From assembly GCF_001456115.1 (NCBI RefSeq), contig NZ_CP013264.1:1878501-1942500 (forward strand): 64,000 bases of DNA. Direction: 5' to 3'. The stretch's first letter is position 1. Each line of letters starts with the position of its first letter. Positions 17,697 to 27,397 of this stretch are shown piece by piece. This DNA is from Sphingobium baderi (GTDB lineage: Bacteria; Pseudomonadota; Alphaproteobacteria; Sphingomonadales; Sphingomonadaceae). Made by a program: the position numbers and the translations under genes. The notes under the pieces were generated by a model that saw nothing but the letters and a program-made list of their open reading frames with translations, did not search any database and was not told the origin of the DNA.

Positions 17697-18899
17697 ATGT
17701 TCAGGGCAGGGGAACTGGTGAAGGGCTTCAAATCCCGCACCGTGCCGCGCGAACGGACCGCGCTTGCCATCTGGTTCTGGGAAATCGATCGCCTGCTGCT
17801 GTCGCTGATCGTCGCGCTGATGGCGATCGGGCTTGTGGCGGTCGCGGCGGCATCCCCGGTTGCCGCCATCGACCGTTCCACTACCACGGTCGCGGTCAAT
17901 CCACTGATCTATTTCTATCGCCAGCTCATGTGGGTGGGGCTGGGTTTGCCGATCATGCTGGTGATTTCCATGTTGCCCCGGCCACAGGCGCGGCGGTTCG
18001 CGGTCGTGATGTGCTGTGTGTTCGTGCTGGCTCTGATGCTGGTGCCCCTGCTGGGATCGACAGTGAACGGCGCGAAGCGATGGATTGACCTGCCTGGCTT
18101 TCGTTTCCAGCCTTCGGAATTTCTGAAACCGGTTTATGTCGTCACCATTGCCTGGCTGCTTTCGCTGCGTGGCAAGGACGAAACGCTGCCTGTTATTCCG
18201 TTGACTGGCGTGGTCACGGCTTTCATCGCGCTGATCTTGATGCGCCAGCCCGACTTTGGGCAGACAGTGATATTCGCGGCTTGCTGGGGCTGCCTATTGC
18301 TGCTTTCGGGCGTGCCGATGCGCTTCATTGGTGCGATGGCGGGGATAGGGCTCGCCGGGCTGGTGGCGATGTATATGTTCTACGAGAACGGGCGGCAACG
18401 TATCAACGACTTCCTGGGCATCGGCGTCGATCATGCGGCGGGACCGGACCAGACCGACCTTGCCTATCGCACCATCACCCATGGCGGCTTCATGGGCGTG
18501 GGGCCAGGGGGCGGGCAGAACAAGTTCCGGCTGCCCGAAGCGCATACCGACTATATCTTCTCGGTGATCGGGGAGGAATTCGGCCTCCTCGCCTGCATCG
18601 CCATCGCGGTCCTCTACCTCGCCATCGTCGTGCGGGTGTTGTTGCGCTTGCTGGACGAAGAGGATAATTTCACGATCCTCGCCGCCGCTGGCCTTACCAC
18701 CCAGTTCGGGTTGCAGGCGATCATCAACATGGGTGTCAATGCCCAGATTTTTCCGTCAAAGGGCATGACGCTGCCCTTTATCAGCTATGGCGGCTCCTCT
18801 ATGCTCGCGCTTTGTATCGGGGTAGGCCTGTTGCTCGCATTCACGCGGCGCAACCCCTTCATGGGCCGGCACACCGTCGTCAAATGGAGTGGTCGATGA
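17697..18899 (+). CDS. ftsW: Septal peptidoglycan glycosyltransferase FtsW
   Basis: SEDS-family membrane enzyme that polymerises lipid II at the septum with FtsI. The start at ATG 17697 gives 400 residues; the frame is open farther upstream, but only inside murD. Family signatures are GAKRWIDLPGFRFQPSEFLKP, MRQPDFGQTVIF, GGGQNKFRLPEAHTDYIFSV and PFISYGGSSM. The C-terminus is cytoplasmic and short. The stop overlaps the murG ATG. Confidence 0.95.
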   Translation: MFRAGELVKGFKSRTVPRERTALAIWFWEIDRLLLSLIVALMAIGLVAVAAASPVAAIDRSTTTVAVNPLIYFYRQLMWVGLGLPIMLVISMLPRPQARRFAVVMCCVFVLALMLVPLLGSTVNGAKRWIDLPGFRFQPSEFLKPVYVVTIAWLLSLRGKDETLPVIPLTGVVTAFIALILMRQPDFGQTVIFAACWGCLLLLSGVPMRFIGAMAGIGLAGLVAMYMFYENGRQRINDFLGIGVDHAAGPDQTDLAYRTITHGGFMGVGPGGGQNKFRLPEAHTDYIFSVIGEEFGLLACIAIAVLYLAIVVRVLLRLLDEEDNFTILAAAGLTTQFGLQAIINMGVNAQIFPSKGMTLPFISYGGSSMLALCIGVGLLLAFTRRNPFMGRHTVVKWSGR

Positions 18900-20062
18900 G
18901 CATTTCCCGTCACTTCGTCCTCGCCGCAGGCGGGACGGGCGGTCACATGATACCCGCCCATGCCGTCGCTGAAGAGCTGATGGCGCGGGGCCATCATGTC
19001 GCTTTGGTGACGGATGAGCGGGGCGCGAAGATCCCTGGCATTTTTGACAAGGCGCAGGTTCATGTGCTGCCCGCTGGCCGGATGACCGGCAACCCGAAGA
19101 GCTGGCCGGGCGCTTTGAAGGCCATTCTCGCCGGGCGGGCCATGGCGCGGCGGCTGAACGAGACGTTCCGGCCGACTGCCGTAGTCGGCTTTGGCGGCTA
19201 CCCGGCCCTGCCTACTTTGCTGGGTGCGTTGGCCGATGGCATTCCGACCGCTATTCATGAACAAAATGCCGTGCTGGGCCGCGTGAACCGGTTGATCGCG
19301 CGCCGTGTCGACGCGATCGCGACCGCCTATCCCGTGGTGGAGCGGCTCAACGACAAATATGCCGACAAGGTCCATCTGATCGGCAACCCTGTGCGCGAGG
19401 AAGTGAAGGCGCTGCGGGACGAAGAATTTCCCGCATTGACCGACGAGAGCGTGTTCCGCGTGCTGGTGATCGGCGGCAGTCAGGGCGCGACGATCCTGTC
19501 GAGCGTGGTGCCCGATGGCCTTGGCATGTTGCCACTGAGCTTGCGCCGCCGCCTCCAAGTCACGCAGCAATGCCGCGCTGAGGATATCGAACGTGTCCGC
19601 AAGCTCTATGCCGATCTTGAAATTCCCGCGGACCTGGCGACCTATTTCAATGACGTGCCGGAAAAGCTGGGCTGGTCGCACCTCATCATTGCGCGGGCAG
19701 GCGCCTCGACATTGGCGGAACTGACCTGTGCGGGCCGTCCCGCCATCCTTATCCCGCTACCCAGCGCCATGGACGATCACCAGACGGCGAACGCCCGCGA
19801 GATGACGGAAGCGGGCGGTGCGCGCACCATAACGCAGGCGCGCTTCACCGCCATCGAACTCGCCAAGCAGATGCAGAAGATGGCGATGGAGCCGGGCGCG
19901 CTCCAGAATGCCGCGAAGCGCGCTCGCGCATGTGGGCGTCCCGACGCCGCGCGCGACATGGCCGATCTGCTTGAAAGCATCGGCCCCGCGCCCATCGTCA
20001 ATGATCCGCTGCGCGTCGGTCCGACGCCGACCAGCCTCAATCTCCAGGGAGTTCCCGCATGA
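18896..20062 (+). CDS. murG: Lipid II synthase MurG
   Basis: Peripheral inner-membrane glycosyltransferase (GT28) that adds GlcNAc to lipid I. The start at 18896 gives 388 residues with [12 protein letters not shown] (the first G-loop), [33 protein letters not shown] and [13 protein letters not shown]. The ATG overlaps the ftsW stop and the stop overlaps the murC ATG. Confidence 0.96.
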   Translation: MSISRHFVLAAGGTGGHMIPAHAVAEELMARGHHVALVTDERGAKIPGIFDKAQVHVLPAGRMTGNPKSWPGALKAILAGRAMARRLNETFRPTAVVGFGGYPALPTLLGALADGIPTAIHEQNAVLGRVNRLIARRVDAIATAYPVVERLNDKYADKVHLIGNPVREEVKALRDEEFPALTDESVFRVLVIGGSQGATILSSVVPDGLGMLPLSLRRRLQVTQQCRAEDIERVRKLYADLEIPADLATYFNDVPEKLGWSHLIIARAGASTLAELTCAGRPAILIPLPSAMDDHQTANAREMTEAGGARTITQARFTAIELAKQMQKMAMEPGALQNAAKRARACGRPDAARDMADLLESIGPAPIVNDPLRVGPTPTSLNLQGVPA

Positions 20063-21507
20063 AAGGTGTCGGCACTGACATCGGTACGATCCATTTCATC
20101 GGCATCGGCGGTATCGGCATGTCCGGCATCGCTGAAGTGATGCATAATCTGGGTTACAAGGTTCAAGGCAGCGATGTGGCCGAAGGCTATGTCGTAGAGG
20201 GACTCCGCCAGAAGGGCATAGCCGTGAAGATCGGCCATAAGGCGGAAAATCTGGGCGATGCAGCCGTGGTCGTCACCTCCACCGCGATAAAGCGGGGCAA
20301 TCCGGAAGTCGAACTGGCGCTGGAAAAGCGCGTGCCGGTCATCCGTCGCGCGGAAATGCTGGCCGAACTGATGCGCCTCAAATCCACAGTCGCAGTAGCC
20401 GGAACCCACGGCAAGACTACCACGACCTCGATGATCGCGGCGTTGCTGGATGCGGGCGGCGTAGACCCAACCGTCATCAATGGCGGCATCATCAACAGCT
20501 ACGGTTCCAATGCGCGTCTGGGAAATAGCGAGTGGATGGTGGTGGAAGCCGACGAAAGCGATGGCAGCTTCCTGCGTCTTGACGGCACCATCGCGGTCGT
20601 CACCAATATCGATCCTGAGCATCTCGATCATTACGGCAATTTTGACGCCGTGAAGGATGCCTTCGTCGAGTTCGTCGAGAATGTGCCTTTCTATGGCGCG
20701 GCGATATTGTGTCTCGACCATCCAGAAGTGCAGGCGATTCTGCCACGCGTGCAAGATCGGCGCATCGTCACTTACGGCTTTTCGGCACAGGCGGATATTC
20801 GCGGCGAGAATGTGCAGCCAATCCCCGGCGGCAATCGCTTCGATGTGCAGATCCGTGAGCGTGACGGTTCGGTCCGTCGGATCGACGGTGTCGAAATGCC
20901 GATGCCGGGCCGCCACAATGTGCTCAACGCCATGGCTGCCATCGGCGTTGCGCTGCATATGGGGATTGACGATGCAACCATACAGACCGGTTTTGCCAAA
21001 TTCGGCGGCGTAAAGCGCCGCTTCACCAAGGTTGGGGAAATCCCGGCCGGGCAAGGTGTCGCCACCGTCATCGATGATTACGGCCACCATCCGGTCGAGA
21101 TCAGGGCCGTGCTCGCCGCCGCTCGCGAAGGCTTGCAGGGCGCGGGGAGCGGGGGGCGCGTCATTGCCGTGGTCCAGCCGCACCGCTTCACGCGTCTGCG
21201 CGATTTGATGGACGAGTTCCAGCAGGCGTTCAACGACGCCGACATCGTCTATGCCGCGCCCGTCTATCCGGCGGGCGAGCAGCCGATCGAGGGCGTGGAT
21301 AGTTCCGCGCTGGTCGAAGGGTTGAAGCGCCGGGGCCATCGCGCGGCCTCTACCGTGGAAGGGGCCGACGATCTGGCCCGTGTCATCGCTACGGATGTTC
21401 GGGCTGACGATATGATCGTCTGTCTGGGTGCAGGGGACATTACAAAATGGGCGGCAGGCCTGGCATCTGCCGTCACAGCGTCGAGTAAGCAGGGAGAGGC
21501 GGCCTGA
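20059..21507 (+). CDS. murC: UDP-N-acetylmuramate:L-alanine ligase
   Basis: First Mur ligase, adds L-Ala to UDP-MurNAc. The 482-residue protein begins with a UDP-binding Rossmann domain ([19 protein letters not shown]), has the ATP loop [34 protein letters not shown] and the C-terminal [10 protein letters not shown] and [11 protein letters not shown]. Its stop overlaps the ATG of a 34-codon ORF (TGATG). Confidence 0.97.
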   Translation: MKGVGTDIGTIHFIGIGGIGMSGIAEVMHNLGYKVQGSDVAEGYVVEGLRQKGIAVKIGHKAENLGDAAVVVTSTAIKRGNPEVELALEKRVPVIRRAEMLAELMRLKSTVAVAGTHGKTTTTSMIAALLDAGGVDPTVINGGIINSYGSNARLGNSEWMVVEADESDGSFLRLDGTIAVVTNIDPEHLDHYGNFDAVKDAFVEFVENVPFYGAAILCLDHPEVQAILPRVQDRRIVTYGFSAQADIRGENVQPIPGGNRFDVQIRERDGSVRRIDGVEMPMPGRHNVLNAMAAIGVALHMGIDDATIQTGFAKFGGVKRRFTKVGEIPAGQGVATVIDDYGHHPVEIRAVLAAAREGLQGAGSGGRVIAVVQPHRFTRLRDLMDEFQQAFNDADIVYAAPVYPAGEQPIEGVDSSALVEGLKRRGHRAASTVEGADDLARVIATDVRADDMIVCLGAGDITKWAAGLASAVTASSKQGEAA

Positions 21508-21611
21508 TGTCCGCGCTGTTCGGCATAGGCTTGGACGCGCAGATGCAGCAGGGTGTGGATGCTGTGTACGACATGGGCGAAACGGTGCGCTCATGGGGAG
21601 TGCGCGCTTGA
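21507..21611 (+). CDS. Possible 34-residue protein between murC and murB
   Basis: An ORF of 34 codons starts at an ATG that overlaps the murC stop by one base and ends at TGA 21609-21611. It begins [10 protein letters not shown] and is predicted to be soluble, with a Met/Gln/Val-rich middle. The same one-base coupling is used at ftsL-ftsI and murF-mraY, which suggests it is translated. It overlaps the murB 5' end by 19 bases if murB starts at 21593, or by four bases (TTGA) if murB starts at TTG 21608. I do not recognise the sequence; it may only be a leader peptide that couples murC to murB. Confidence 0.4.
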   Translation: MSALFGIGLDAQMQQGVDAVYDMGETVRSWGVRA

Positions 21612-22558
21612 CGCTAGCTTCTTCTCTCCGGTCGTCCTTTCCTTCCGTTCGCGGCACGCTCAAGGCCGACGCTCCCTTGGCGCCGCTGGTCTGGTTCAAG
21701 GCAGGCGGCACGGCGCAATGGCTGTTTGAGCCTAGGGATATCGATGATCTCTCCGATTTTCTGAGTGGTCTGGACCCGGCCATTCCAGTGATGGCGTTGG
21801 GCCTTGGCTCCAATCTTATCGTGCGGGATGGCGGCGTGCCGGGCGTGGTCGTGCGGCTTGGCAAGCCCTTTGCGAAGGTGGAGAGGGTGGATGCCACGAC
21901 TCTGCGCTGTGGTGGCGGGGCGTCGGGTATCCTTGTTTCTTCAACCGCGCGCGATGCGGGCATAGCGGGGCTTGAGTTCCTGCGTTCGATCCCCGGCACG
22001 GTCGGTGGCTTCGTGCGGATGAATGGCGGCGCCTATGGCCGCGAAACATGCGATATATTGATCGAATGCGATGTCGTTTTGCGTTCGGGCGAGCGCATCA
22101 CGCTGCCGCTCGACGCATTGGGTTACACCTATCGGCACAGCACATTGCCCGAAGGCGCAGTGGTGGTGAGCGCGCTGTTCCGGGGCGTGCCTGGAGAGCC
22201 TGTCGCGATCCAGGCGGAGATGGACCGGATCGCCGCCGCGCGTGAGGAAAGCCAGCCGCTTCGCAGCAAGACCGGCGGATCGACCTTCAAGAACCCCGCC
22301 GGGCATAAGGCTTGGGCTCTGGTCGATGAAGCAGGCTGTCGTGGGCTTAAGCTGGGCGGGGCGCAGGTCTCGGAAAAACACACCAATTTCCTCCTCAACC
22401 TAGGCGAGGCGACCAGCACAGATATCGAGGCGTTGGGCGAGGAAGTCCGCCGCCGCGTTCGAGAAAAGAGCGGCATAGAACTGGAGTGGGAAATTCAGCG
22501 TGTCGGACTGTTAGCCGACGCCGCCGACAAGGAGAAAATCGTGGGGTTGCAGAAGTGA
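21593..22558 (+). CDS. murB: UDP-N-acetylenolpyruvoylglucosamine reductase
   Basis: FAD enzyme that reduces UDP-GlcNAc-enolpyruvate to UDP-MurNAc. From ATG 21593 there are 321 residues; TTG 21608 is an alternative. Features: APLAPLVWFKAGGTA, the FAD loop LGLGSNLIVRDGG, SIPGTVGGFVRMNGGAYG, the serine-containing GGSTFKNPAG and the C-terminal EWEIQRVG. The form with AYTxR-type Tyr appears as YTYRHS. The stop overlaps the ddl GTG. Confidence 0.95.
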   Translation: MGSARLTLASSLRSSFPSVRGTLKADAPLAPLVWFKAGGTAQWLFEPRDIDDLSDFLSGLDPAIPVMALGLGSNLIVRDGGVPGVVVRLGKPFAKVERVDATTLRCGGGASGILVSSTARDAGIAGLEFLRSIPGTVGGFVRMNGGAYGRETCDILIECDVVLRSGERITLPLDALGYTYRHSTLPEGAVVVSALFRGVPGEPVAIQAEMDRIAAAREESQPLRSKTGGSTFKNPAGHKAWALVDEAGCRGLKLGGAQVSEKHTNFLLNLGEATSTDIEALGEEVRRRVREKSGIELEWEIQRVGLLADAADKEKIVGLQK

Positions 22559-23511
22559 GCCGGGGTCCGTGGCATGTCGCCGTCCTGATGGGCGGATGGT
22601 CGGCGGAGCGCCCCGTCTCGCTGTCGAGCGGGGAAGGCGTGGCGAAGGCGCTGGAATCCCGCGGGCACAAGGTTACGCGGATCGACATGGATCGCGACGT
22701 CGCGCTGCGCCTTGCGGAAACGAAGCCCGATGTCGTGTTCAACGCCCTGCACGGCGTTCCGGGCGAGGACGGGACGGTGCAAGGCATGATGGACCTGATG
22801 GGGCTCACCTACACTCATTCGGGTCTCGCCACTTCGGTCATCGCCATCGACAAGCAACTCACCAAACAGGCGCTCGTGCCGCATGGCATCCCCATGCCCG
22901 GCGGGCAGGTGGTACAGAGTGAGAGCTTGTTCGAGGGCGATCCCCTGCCGCGTCCCTATGTCGTGAAGCCAGTCAATGAAGGCAGCTCCGTCGGCGTCGC
23001 CATCGTGACCGAGGGCGGCAATTATGGCTCGCCTGTCGGCCGCGATGTGGAAGGGCCGTGGCTGCATTTCGAAGAGTTGCTGGCCGAACCCTATATCCGG
23101 GGCCGGGAACTGACGACCGCAGTTCTGGGTGAAGAGGCGCTGCTGGTCACGGAATTGCGGCCCAAGAGCGGTTTCTATGATTTCGACGCCAAATATACCG
23201 ACGGCATGACTGAGCATGTCTGCCCCGCCAACATCCCTGACGACATCGCGCAGGCGTGCAAGGCGATCTCGCTGCGCGCCCACAAGCTGTTGGGTTGCAG
23301 GGGGGCGTCACGTTCCGACTTCCGCTGGGACGACTCGCAGGGTATCGATGGCTTGTTCCTGCTGGAGGTCAATACGCAGCCGGGCATGACGCCACTCAGC
23401 CTCGTGCCTGAACAGGCGGCGAAGCTGGGCATTGATTATGCGGAACTGGTCGAGCGGATCGTGGAGGATGCGCTGAAAACGGGGGCGAAAATGGGGGCTT
23501 TGCATGAGTGA
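22555..23511 (+). CDS. ddl: D-alanine:D-alanine ligase
   Basis: ATP-grasp enzyme supplying D-Ala-D-Ala for MurF. The GTG at 22555 overlaps the murB stop and gives 318 residues. Visible signatures: VLMGGWSAERPVSLSSG, HGVPGEDGTVQGMMDLMG, KPVNEGSSVGV, and LLEVNTQPGMTPLSLVPEQA with the metal ligands. The 8-base overlap with ftsQ again indicates coupled translation. Confidence 0.96.
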   Translation: MSRGPWHVAVLMGGWSAERPVSLSSGEGVAKALESRGHKVTRIDMDRDVALRLAETKPDVVFNALHGVPGEDGTVQGMMDLMGLTYTHSGLATSVIAIDKQLTKQALVPHGIPMPGGQVVQSESLFEGDPLPRPYVVKPVNEGSSVGVAIVTEGGNYGSPVGRDVEGPWLHFEELLAEPYIRGRELTTAVLGEEALLVTELRPKSGFYDFDAKYTDGMTEHVCPANIPDDIAQACKAISLRAHKLLGCRGASRSDFRWDDSQGIDGLFLLEVNTQPGMTPLSLVPEQAAKLGIDYAELVERIVEDALKTGAKMGALHE

Positions 23512-24427
23512 AGCACGAATTCGGCGTGGCGGTACCGCACGGTTGACGCGAACGACGTCCAAAGGGCGGGGCCGCGCGGTCAAGCAGCGGTCCCAGATCG
23601 ACCGCCTGATCGCATCCCTGCCCGTCAGCGAAGCCACGGTGCAACGCATGGCGAGTTGGGCCATCGTCGGCATCGCGCTGGCGCTCGCCGGTGGCATTGC
23701 GATCATGTTCGGTCTTCCCGGCATGGCGCGGCAGGGCGCGGCGGACCTTGCCGCCCGCGCAGGCTTCGAGGTCGAAAAGGTCGAGGTGCGCGGCGTTGAG
23801 CGCATGGATGAAATGCCCGTCTATAATATTGCACTGGGGCAGGTGGATCGCTCCATGCTGTCGGTCGATCTGCCCAAAGTGCGGGAGGAAATGCTGAAGC
23901 TCGGCTGGGTCAAAGATGCACGCGTTTCTCGCCGCCTGCCCGATACGCTGGTGGTCGATATTGTCGAGCGTGAGCCGGTCGCGGTGTGGCAGAACGGGGG
24001 GCACCTGCAACTGATCGACGTAGCGGGCGTGGTGCTTCAGAGTGTGTCGTCCGGCGCCATGCCTGATCTCCCACTGGTCGTAGGACCGAACGCCAATCTC
24101 CAGACGGCGGGCCTCAACAAACTGATGGAAAATGCCCCCGCCCTGAAGCCTATGCTTGCCGGTGCGACATGGGTCGGCAATCGCCGCTGGGATCTGCGTT
24201 TCCAATCGGGCGAAACGCTTTCCTTGCCCGAAGGCGACAAGGATTCGGCCTCCGCGCTGGTCAATTTCGCGCGCATGGACGGCGTCAATCGCTTGTTGGG
24301 CCGGGGAATCGTCAAGTTCGACATGCGCGATCCCGATCGTTTCGTGCTCCGTCTGCCGCAAGGGTTGGCGCAGGACAAGCCTGAAGCGGCGACGAATACG
24401 CAGCCCGCTTCGGACGGTGAGGGATAA
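23504..24427 (+). CDS. ftsQ: Cell division protein FtsQ
   Basis: Bitopic divisome scaffold. The 307-residue protein has a basic cytoplasmic N-terminus, one helix near residues 48-68 (MASWAIVGIALALAGGIAIM), a POTRA domain at about 82-150 (VEKVEVRGVERMDEMPVYN ... SVDLPKVREEMLKLGWVKD) and an FtsQ beta domain ending near residue 285. ftsA starts six bases after its stop. Confidence 0.93.
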   Translation: MSEARIRRGGTARLTRTTSKGRGRAVKQRSQIDRLIASLPVSEATVQRMASWAIVGIALALAGGIAIMFGLPGMARQGAADLAARAGFEVEKVEVRGVERMDEMPVYNIALGQVDRSMLSVDLPKVREEMLKLGWVKDARVSRRLPDTLVVDIVEREPVAVWQNGGHLQLIDVAGVVLQSVSSGAMPDLPLVVGPNANLQTAGLNKLMENAPALKPMLAGATWVGNRRWDLRFQSGETLSLPEGDKDSASALVNFARMDGVNRLLGRGIVKFDMRDPDRFVLRLPQGLAQDKPEAATNTQPASDGEG

Positions 24428-24433
24428 GGCGTC

Positions 24434-25720
24434 ATGGCACAGCCCAAGGTCGAAAAACTCTTCACGGCGATCGACATCGGGTCGTGGAAAGTGTCCGCGC
24501 TGATCGCGGGGCGCACGGAAACGGGCGAGTTGACGATCCTGGGCACCGGCCAGCGCGAAAGCCGGGGCGTGCGGCGTGGCTTCATCGCCGACATGGAGCG
24601 CACGGAACTCGCCGTGCGCGAAACGGTGGAACAGGCAGAACGCGTCGCGGGCACCAATATCGAGGATGTGTGGGTCAGTTTTTCTGGCGGCAGTCTGGTC
24701 AGCGATGTCGTCACGGTTGAACGTGACATGGGCGGCTATCGCATCGAACAGGCCGATATCGATGACCTGCTCACCACCGGCCAGCAGGGGATCGACCCGG
24801 ACGGGCGCGTCATACTCCATGCCCAGCCGACTTGCTTTACCATCAACGGCAAGGTGCCGGTCAAGAAGCCGCTGGGGATGCATGCCGATCTGCTGGGCGT
24901 CGACATTCATGTCGTGCTGGCCGATGGCGCGCCGCTCGCCAATCTCGACCTGTGCGTGCGGGGGGCTTATCTCAACGTCAATTCCATCGTCGCCTCGCCG
25001 ATCGCCACCGGCTTTGCCTGTCTGTCGGAGGAGGAGCGCGATCTGGGCGTGGCGCTGGTGGAACTGGGCGCGGGTGTCACCAATGTCTCGCTTTATGCGG
25101 GCGGTATGCTGGTGGGGCTTCATTCCATTCCGCTGGGTGCGTCGGACATCACCGATGACATCGCGTCGGCCTTCGGCATCCGACGCAGCCAGGCGGAGCG
25201 GGTCAAATGCTTCTATGGCTCGGCGATGCAGAATCGCCGCGATTTCCGTGAAATGATCGAGATCGCGACGCCCCATGGCGATGTCGCCATTCCAGGCCAG
25301 AATGCAGGGCCGAACGCCGAAGGCGGCAAGATCACCCGTGCCGCGCTGGTAGGCGTGATCTGCGAACGGCTCAATCAGATCATGGTCGAAGTGAATGCCG
25401 CGTTGGCGGGCATGGGTTTCAATACGCCTACGGGACGGCAGGTCGTGCTGACCGGCGGCGGCGCGGAGATGAAGGGCATTGCCGACTACGCGCAAGGCGC
25501 ACTGGGTCGCGCCGTTCGCATCGGACGCCCGCGCGGGATCGCGGCCTTGCCTGAAGCGCACAGCGGGCCTGCCTTCGCCACATTGGCCGGATTGGCGCTC
25601 TACGGCGCTTCCAACCCGGTTGATCTAAGGATGATGGCGCCCGTCCCGCAGACCGTGCATCGTCTCAGCGCACCCGTATGGTGGCAGCGGATGATGCGAG
25701 CGATGAAGACCAATTATTGA
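24434..25720 (+). CDS. ftsA: Cell division protein FtsA
   Basis: Actin-like ATPase that ties FtsZ filaments to the membrane. The 428-residue protein has the phosphate-1 loop FTAIDIGSWKVSALI, the SHS2-type insertion (1C domain), VELGAGVTNVSLY and LTGGGAEMKGI. The C-terminal amphipathic helix that binds the membrane is seen as WWQRMMRAMK. A 111-bp gap separates it from ftsZ, the largest inside the cluster. Confidence 0.96.
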   Translation: MAQPKVEKLFTAIDIGSWKVSALIAGRTETGELTILGTGQRESRGVRRGFIADMERTELAVRETVEQAERVAGTNIEDVWVSFSGGSLVSDVVTVERDMGGYRIEQADIDDLLTTGQQGIDPDGRVILHAQPTCFTINGKVPVKKPLGMHADLLGVDIHVVLADGAPLANLDLCVRGAYLNVNSIVASPIATGFACLSEEERDLGVALVELGAGVTNVSLYAGGMLVGLHSIPLGASDITDDIASAFGIRRSQAERVKCFYGSAMQNRRDFREMIEIATPHGDVAIPGQNAGPNAEGGKITRAALVGVICERLNQIMVEVNAALAGMGFNTPTGRQVVLTGGGAEMKGIADYAQGALGRAVRIGRPRGIAALPEAHSGPAFATLAGLALYGASNPVDLRMMAPVPQTVHRLSAPVWWQRMMRAMKTNY

Positions 25721-25831
25721 TGGAATTGAAAATCAGATGAAATTAGCTGATGAATTACACGAATTTCTGTTGCATTAACCTTTCAGGTCAGTTTCGCTTC
25801 ACGTCGCCGAAGCTGGAGGGAGCTAGAATTT

Positions 25832-27274
25832 ATGAGTATTGAGATCAGCCCGCCGCATGTGGACGAGTTGAAGCCACGCATCGCGGTGATCGGCGTAGGC
25901 GGCGCGGGCGGCAACGCCATCGCGAACATGATCGCCGCCAGTGTCGAGGGCGTGGATTTCATCGTCGCCAACACCGACGCGCAGGCGCTGAACGCCTCTC
26001 CGGCGGAACGGCGCATCCAGCTTGGCCCGCAGATCACCGAAGGACTGGGCGCGGGATCGCGTCCCGAAATCGGCAAGGCGGCGGCGGAAGAAACCATCGC
26101 ATCGGTCGAACAGGCGCTGGAAGGCGCGCATATGTGCTTCATCGCCGCAGGCATGGGCGGCGGCACTGGCACCGGCGCAGCCCCCGTCATCGCCAAGGCG
26201 GCGCGTGACAAGGGTATCCTGACCGTCGGCGTCGTGACCAAGCCCTTCACCTTTGAAGGCAATCGCCGCATGAAGTCGGCGGAATCGGGCATCGAGGAAC
26301 TGCAAAAGCATGTCGATACGCTGATCGTCATTCCGAACCAGAACCTGTTCCTGATCGCGAACCCCAACACCACCTTCAAGGAAGCCTTCCAGATGGCGGA
26401 CGAGGTGTTGCAGCAGGGCGTGCGCGGCATCACCGACCTGATGGTCATGCCCGGCCTGATCAATCTCGATTTCGCCGACGTCCGATCTGTGATGGGCGAA
26501 ATGGGTAAGGCCATGATGGGCACCGGCGAAGCCGATGGTGACGGCCGCGCGCTTCAGGCGGCGGAGAAGGCGATCGCCAACCCGTTGCTCGACGGCGTGT
26601 CGATGCGCGGGGCGAAGGGCGTCATCGTGTCCATCGTTGGCGGTGACGACATGCGCCTGATGGAAGTCGATGAAGCCGCCAACCATATCCGCGAATTGGT
26701 CGATCCAGACGCGAACATCATCTGGGGCTCCGCGTTCAACGACAATCTGAGCGGCAAGATCCGCGTGTCGGTTGTCGCGACTGGTATCGACAGCGAAGTC
26801 GGCCAGGGCGCAGCCCCGTTGACCCAGCCGTTCAGCTTCGCCAATCGTCCCTCGGTCGCCGTGCCCTCCTCCGCGCCGAAACCGGTCGCGCCGGCGCAGC
26901 CCGGCGCGCAGGCCGTAACGGAAGAACCCGAGACGCTGGAACTCGACGTGCCTGAAGCGCCCGCTCCCGCACCGCTGACGCCGCCGATCGAGGAAACGGC
27001 GGCTGCGACTGATGCAGCTCCTGCGCGCCCTCGTCCGGCTGCTGTTTTTTCCGATGAAAATGCGGGTGAAGATGAACTGCTGCTGGGCGCGGAAAGCGCC
27101 GAAGCCGCCCCGGCCGAACCAGCGCACCCGCAGCCCGCGCCTCGCGTGGCGACCGGCGGAACGCTGTTCGAGCGGATGGCTGGCCTCACTCGCGGCGCGG
27201 ACAAGGCGCCCGCGGTCGACGATAGCAAGGGAGCGGACATTCCCCGCTTCCTCAATCGGCAGAGCAATCAGTAA
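25832..27274 (+). CDS. ftsZ: Cell division protein FtsZ
   Basis: Tubulin-like GTPase that forms the division ring. Of 480 residues, the core (about 1-320) has [10 protein letters not shown], the tubulin signature [13 protein letters not shown] and the T7 loop [12 protein letters not shown] Pro/Ala/Glu-rich linker follows, about 145 residues, and the C-terminal peptide DIPRFLNRQ matches the site that binds FtsA and other partners. GGAGG lies 11-16 bp before the ATG. The 111-bp gap upstream could hold its own promoter; it contains GCATTAACC, half of a CtrA-like site, but no full site. Confidence 0.97.
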   Translation: MSIEISPPHVDELKPRIAVIGVGGAGGNAIANMIAASVEGVDFIVANTDAQALNASPAERRIQLGPQITEGLGAGSRPEIGKAAAEETIASVEQALEGAHMCFIAAGMGGGTGTGAAPVIAKAARDKGILTVGVVTKPFTFEGNRRMKSAESGIEELQKHVDTLIVIPNQNLFLIANPNTTFKEAFQMADEVLQQGVRGITDLMVMPGLINLDFADVRSVMGEMGKAMMGTGEADGDGRALQAAEKAIANPLLDGVSMRGAKGVIVSIVGGDDMRLMEVDEAANHIRELVDPDANIIWGSAFNDNLSGKIRVSVVATGIDSEVGQGAAPLTQPFSFANRPSVAVPSSAPKPVAPAQPGAQAVTEEPETLELDVPEAPAPAPLTPPIEETAAATDAAPARPRPAAVFSDENAGEDELLLGAESAEAAPAEPAHPQPAPRVATGGTLFERMAGLTRGADKAPAVDDSKGADIPRFLNRQSNQ

Positions 27275-27281
27275 AAGCTGT

Positions 27282-27310
27282 GGGCGCGGTGTGTTCCGCG
27301 CCCCTTTTTT
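27282..27310 (+). terminator. First intrinsic terminator after ftsZ
   Basis: A perfect 8-bp GC stem, GGGCGCGG (27282-27289) with CCGCGCCC (27296-27303), loop TGTGTT, and TTTTTT at 27305-27310. It begins seven bases after the ftsZ stop and is a strong end for the dcw transcript. Confidence 0.9.
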
Positions 27311-27351
27311 GCGCGCCGTCGATTGCATGGAGCAATCCGGCGCGCTTTTTT
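27311..27351 (+). terminator. Second, adjoining intrinsic terminator after ftsZ
   Basis: It starts on the base after the first terminator's T-run. GCGCGCCG (27311-27318) pairs with CGGCGCGC (27338-27345), an inner ATTGC/GCAAT stem (27322-27326, 27332-27336) extends the hairpin, and TTTTTT (27346-27351) follows. The next gene begins 46 bp downstream. Confidence 0.85.
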
Positions 27352-27397
27352 CTGCGGTAAGTTTCCCATTCAGGGCGCGATCCGCTAAGGGGCGTAT

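Noticed and set aside
19777..21999. A 740-codon open frame on the minus strand opposite murC and murB
   Set aside because: It is antisense to well-supported Mur enzymes, has the mirrored codon pattern of the GC-rich sense strand, and shows no domain. Long antisense frames are common at this base composition.
23396..25561. A 721-codon open frame on the minus strand opposite ftsQ and ftsA
   Set aside because: Antisense shadow of two recognised division genes; His- and Arg-rich translation with no domain.
25721..25831. A CtrA-binding site before ftsZ
   Set aside because: Only one half, TTAACC, is present; the second TTAA at the right spacing is missing.
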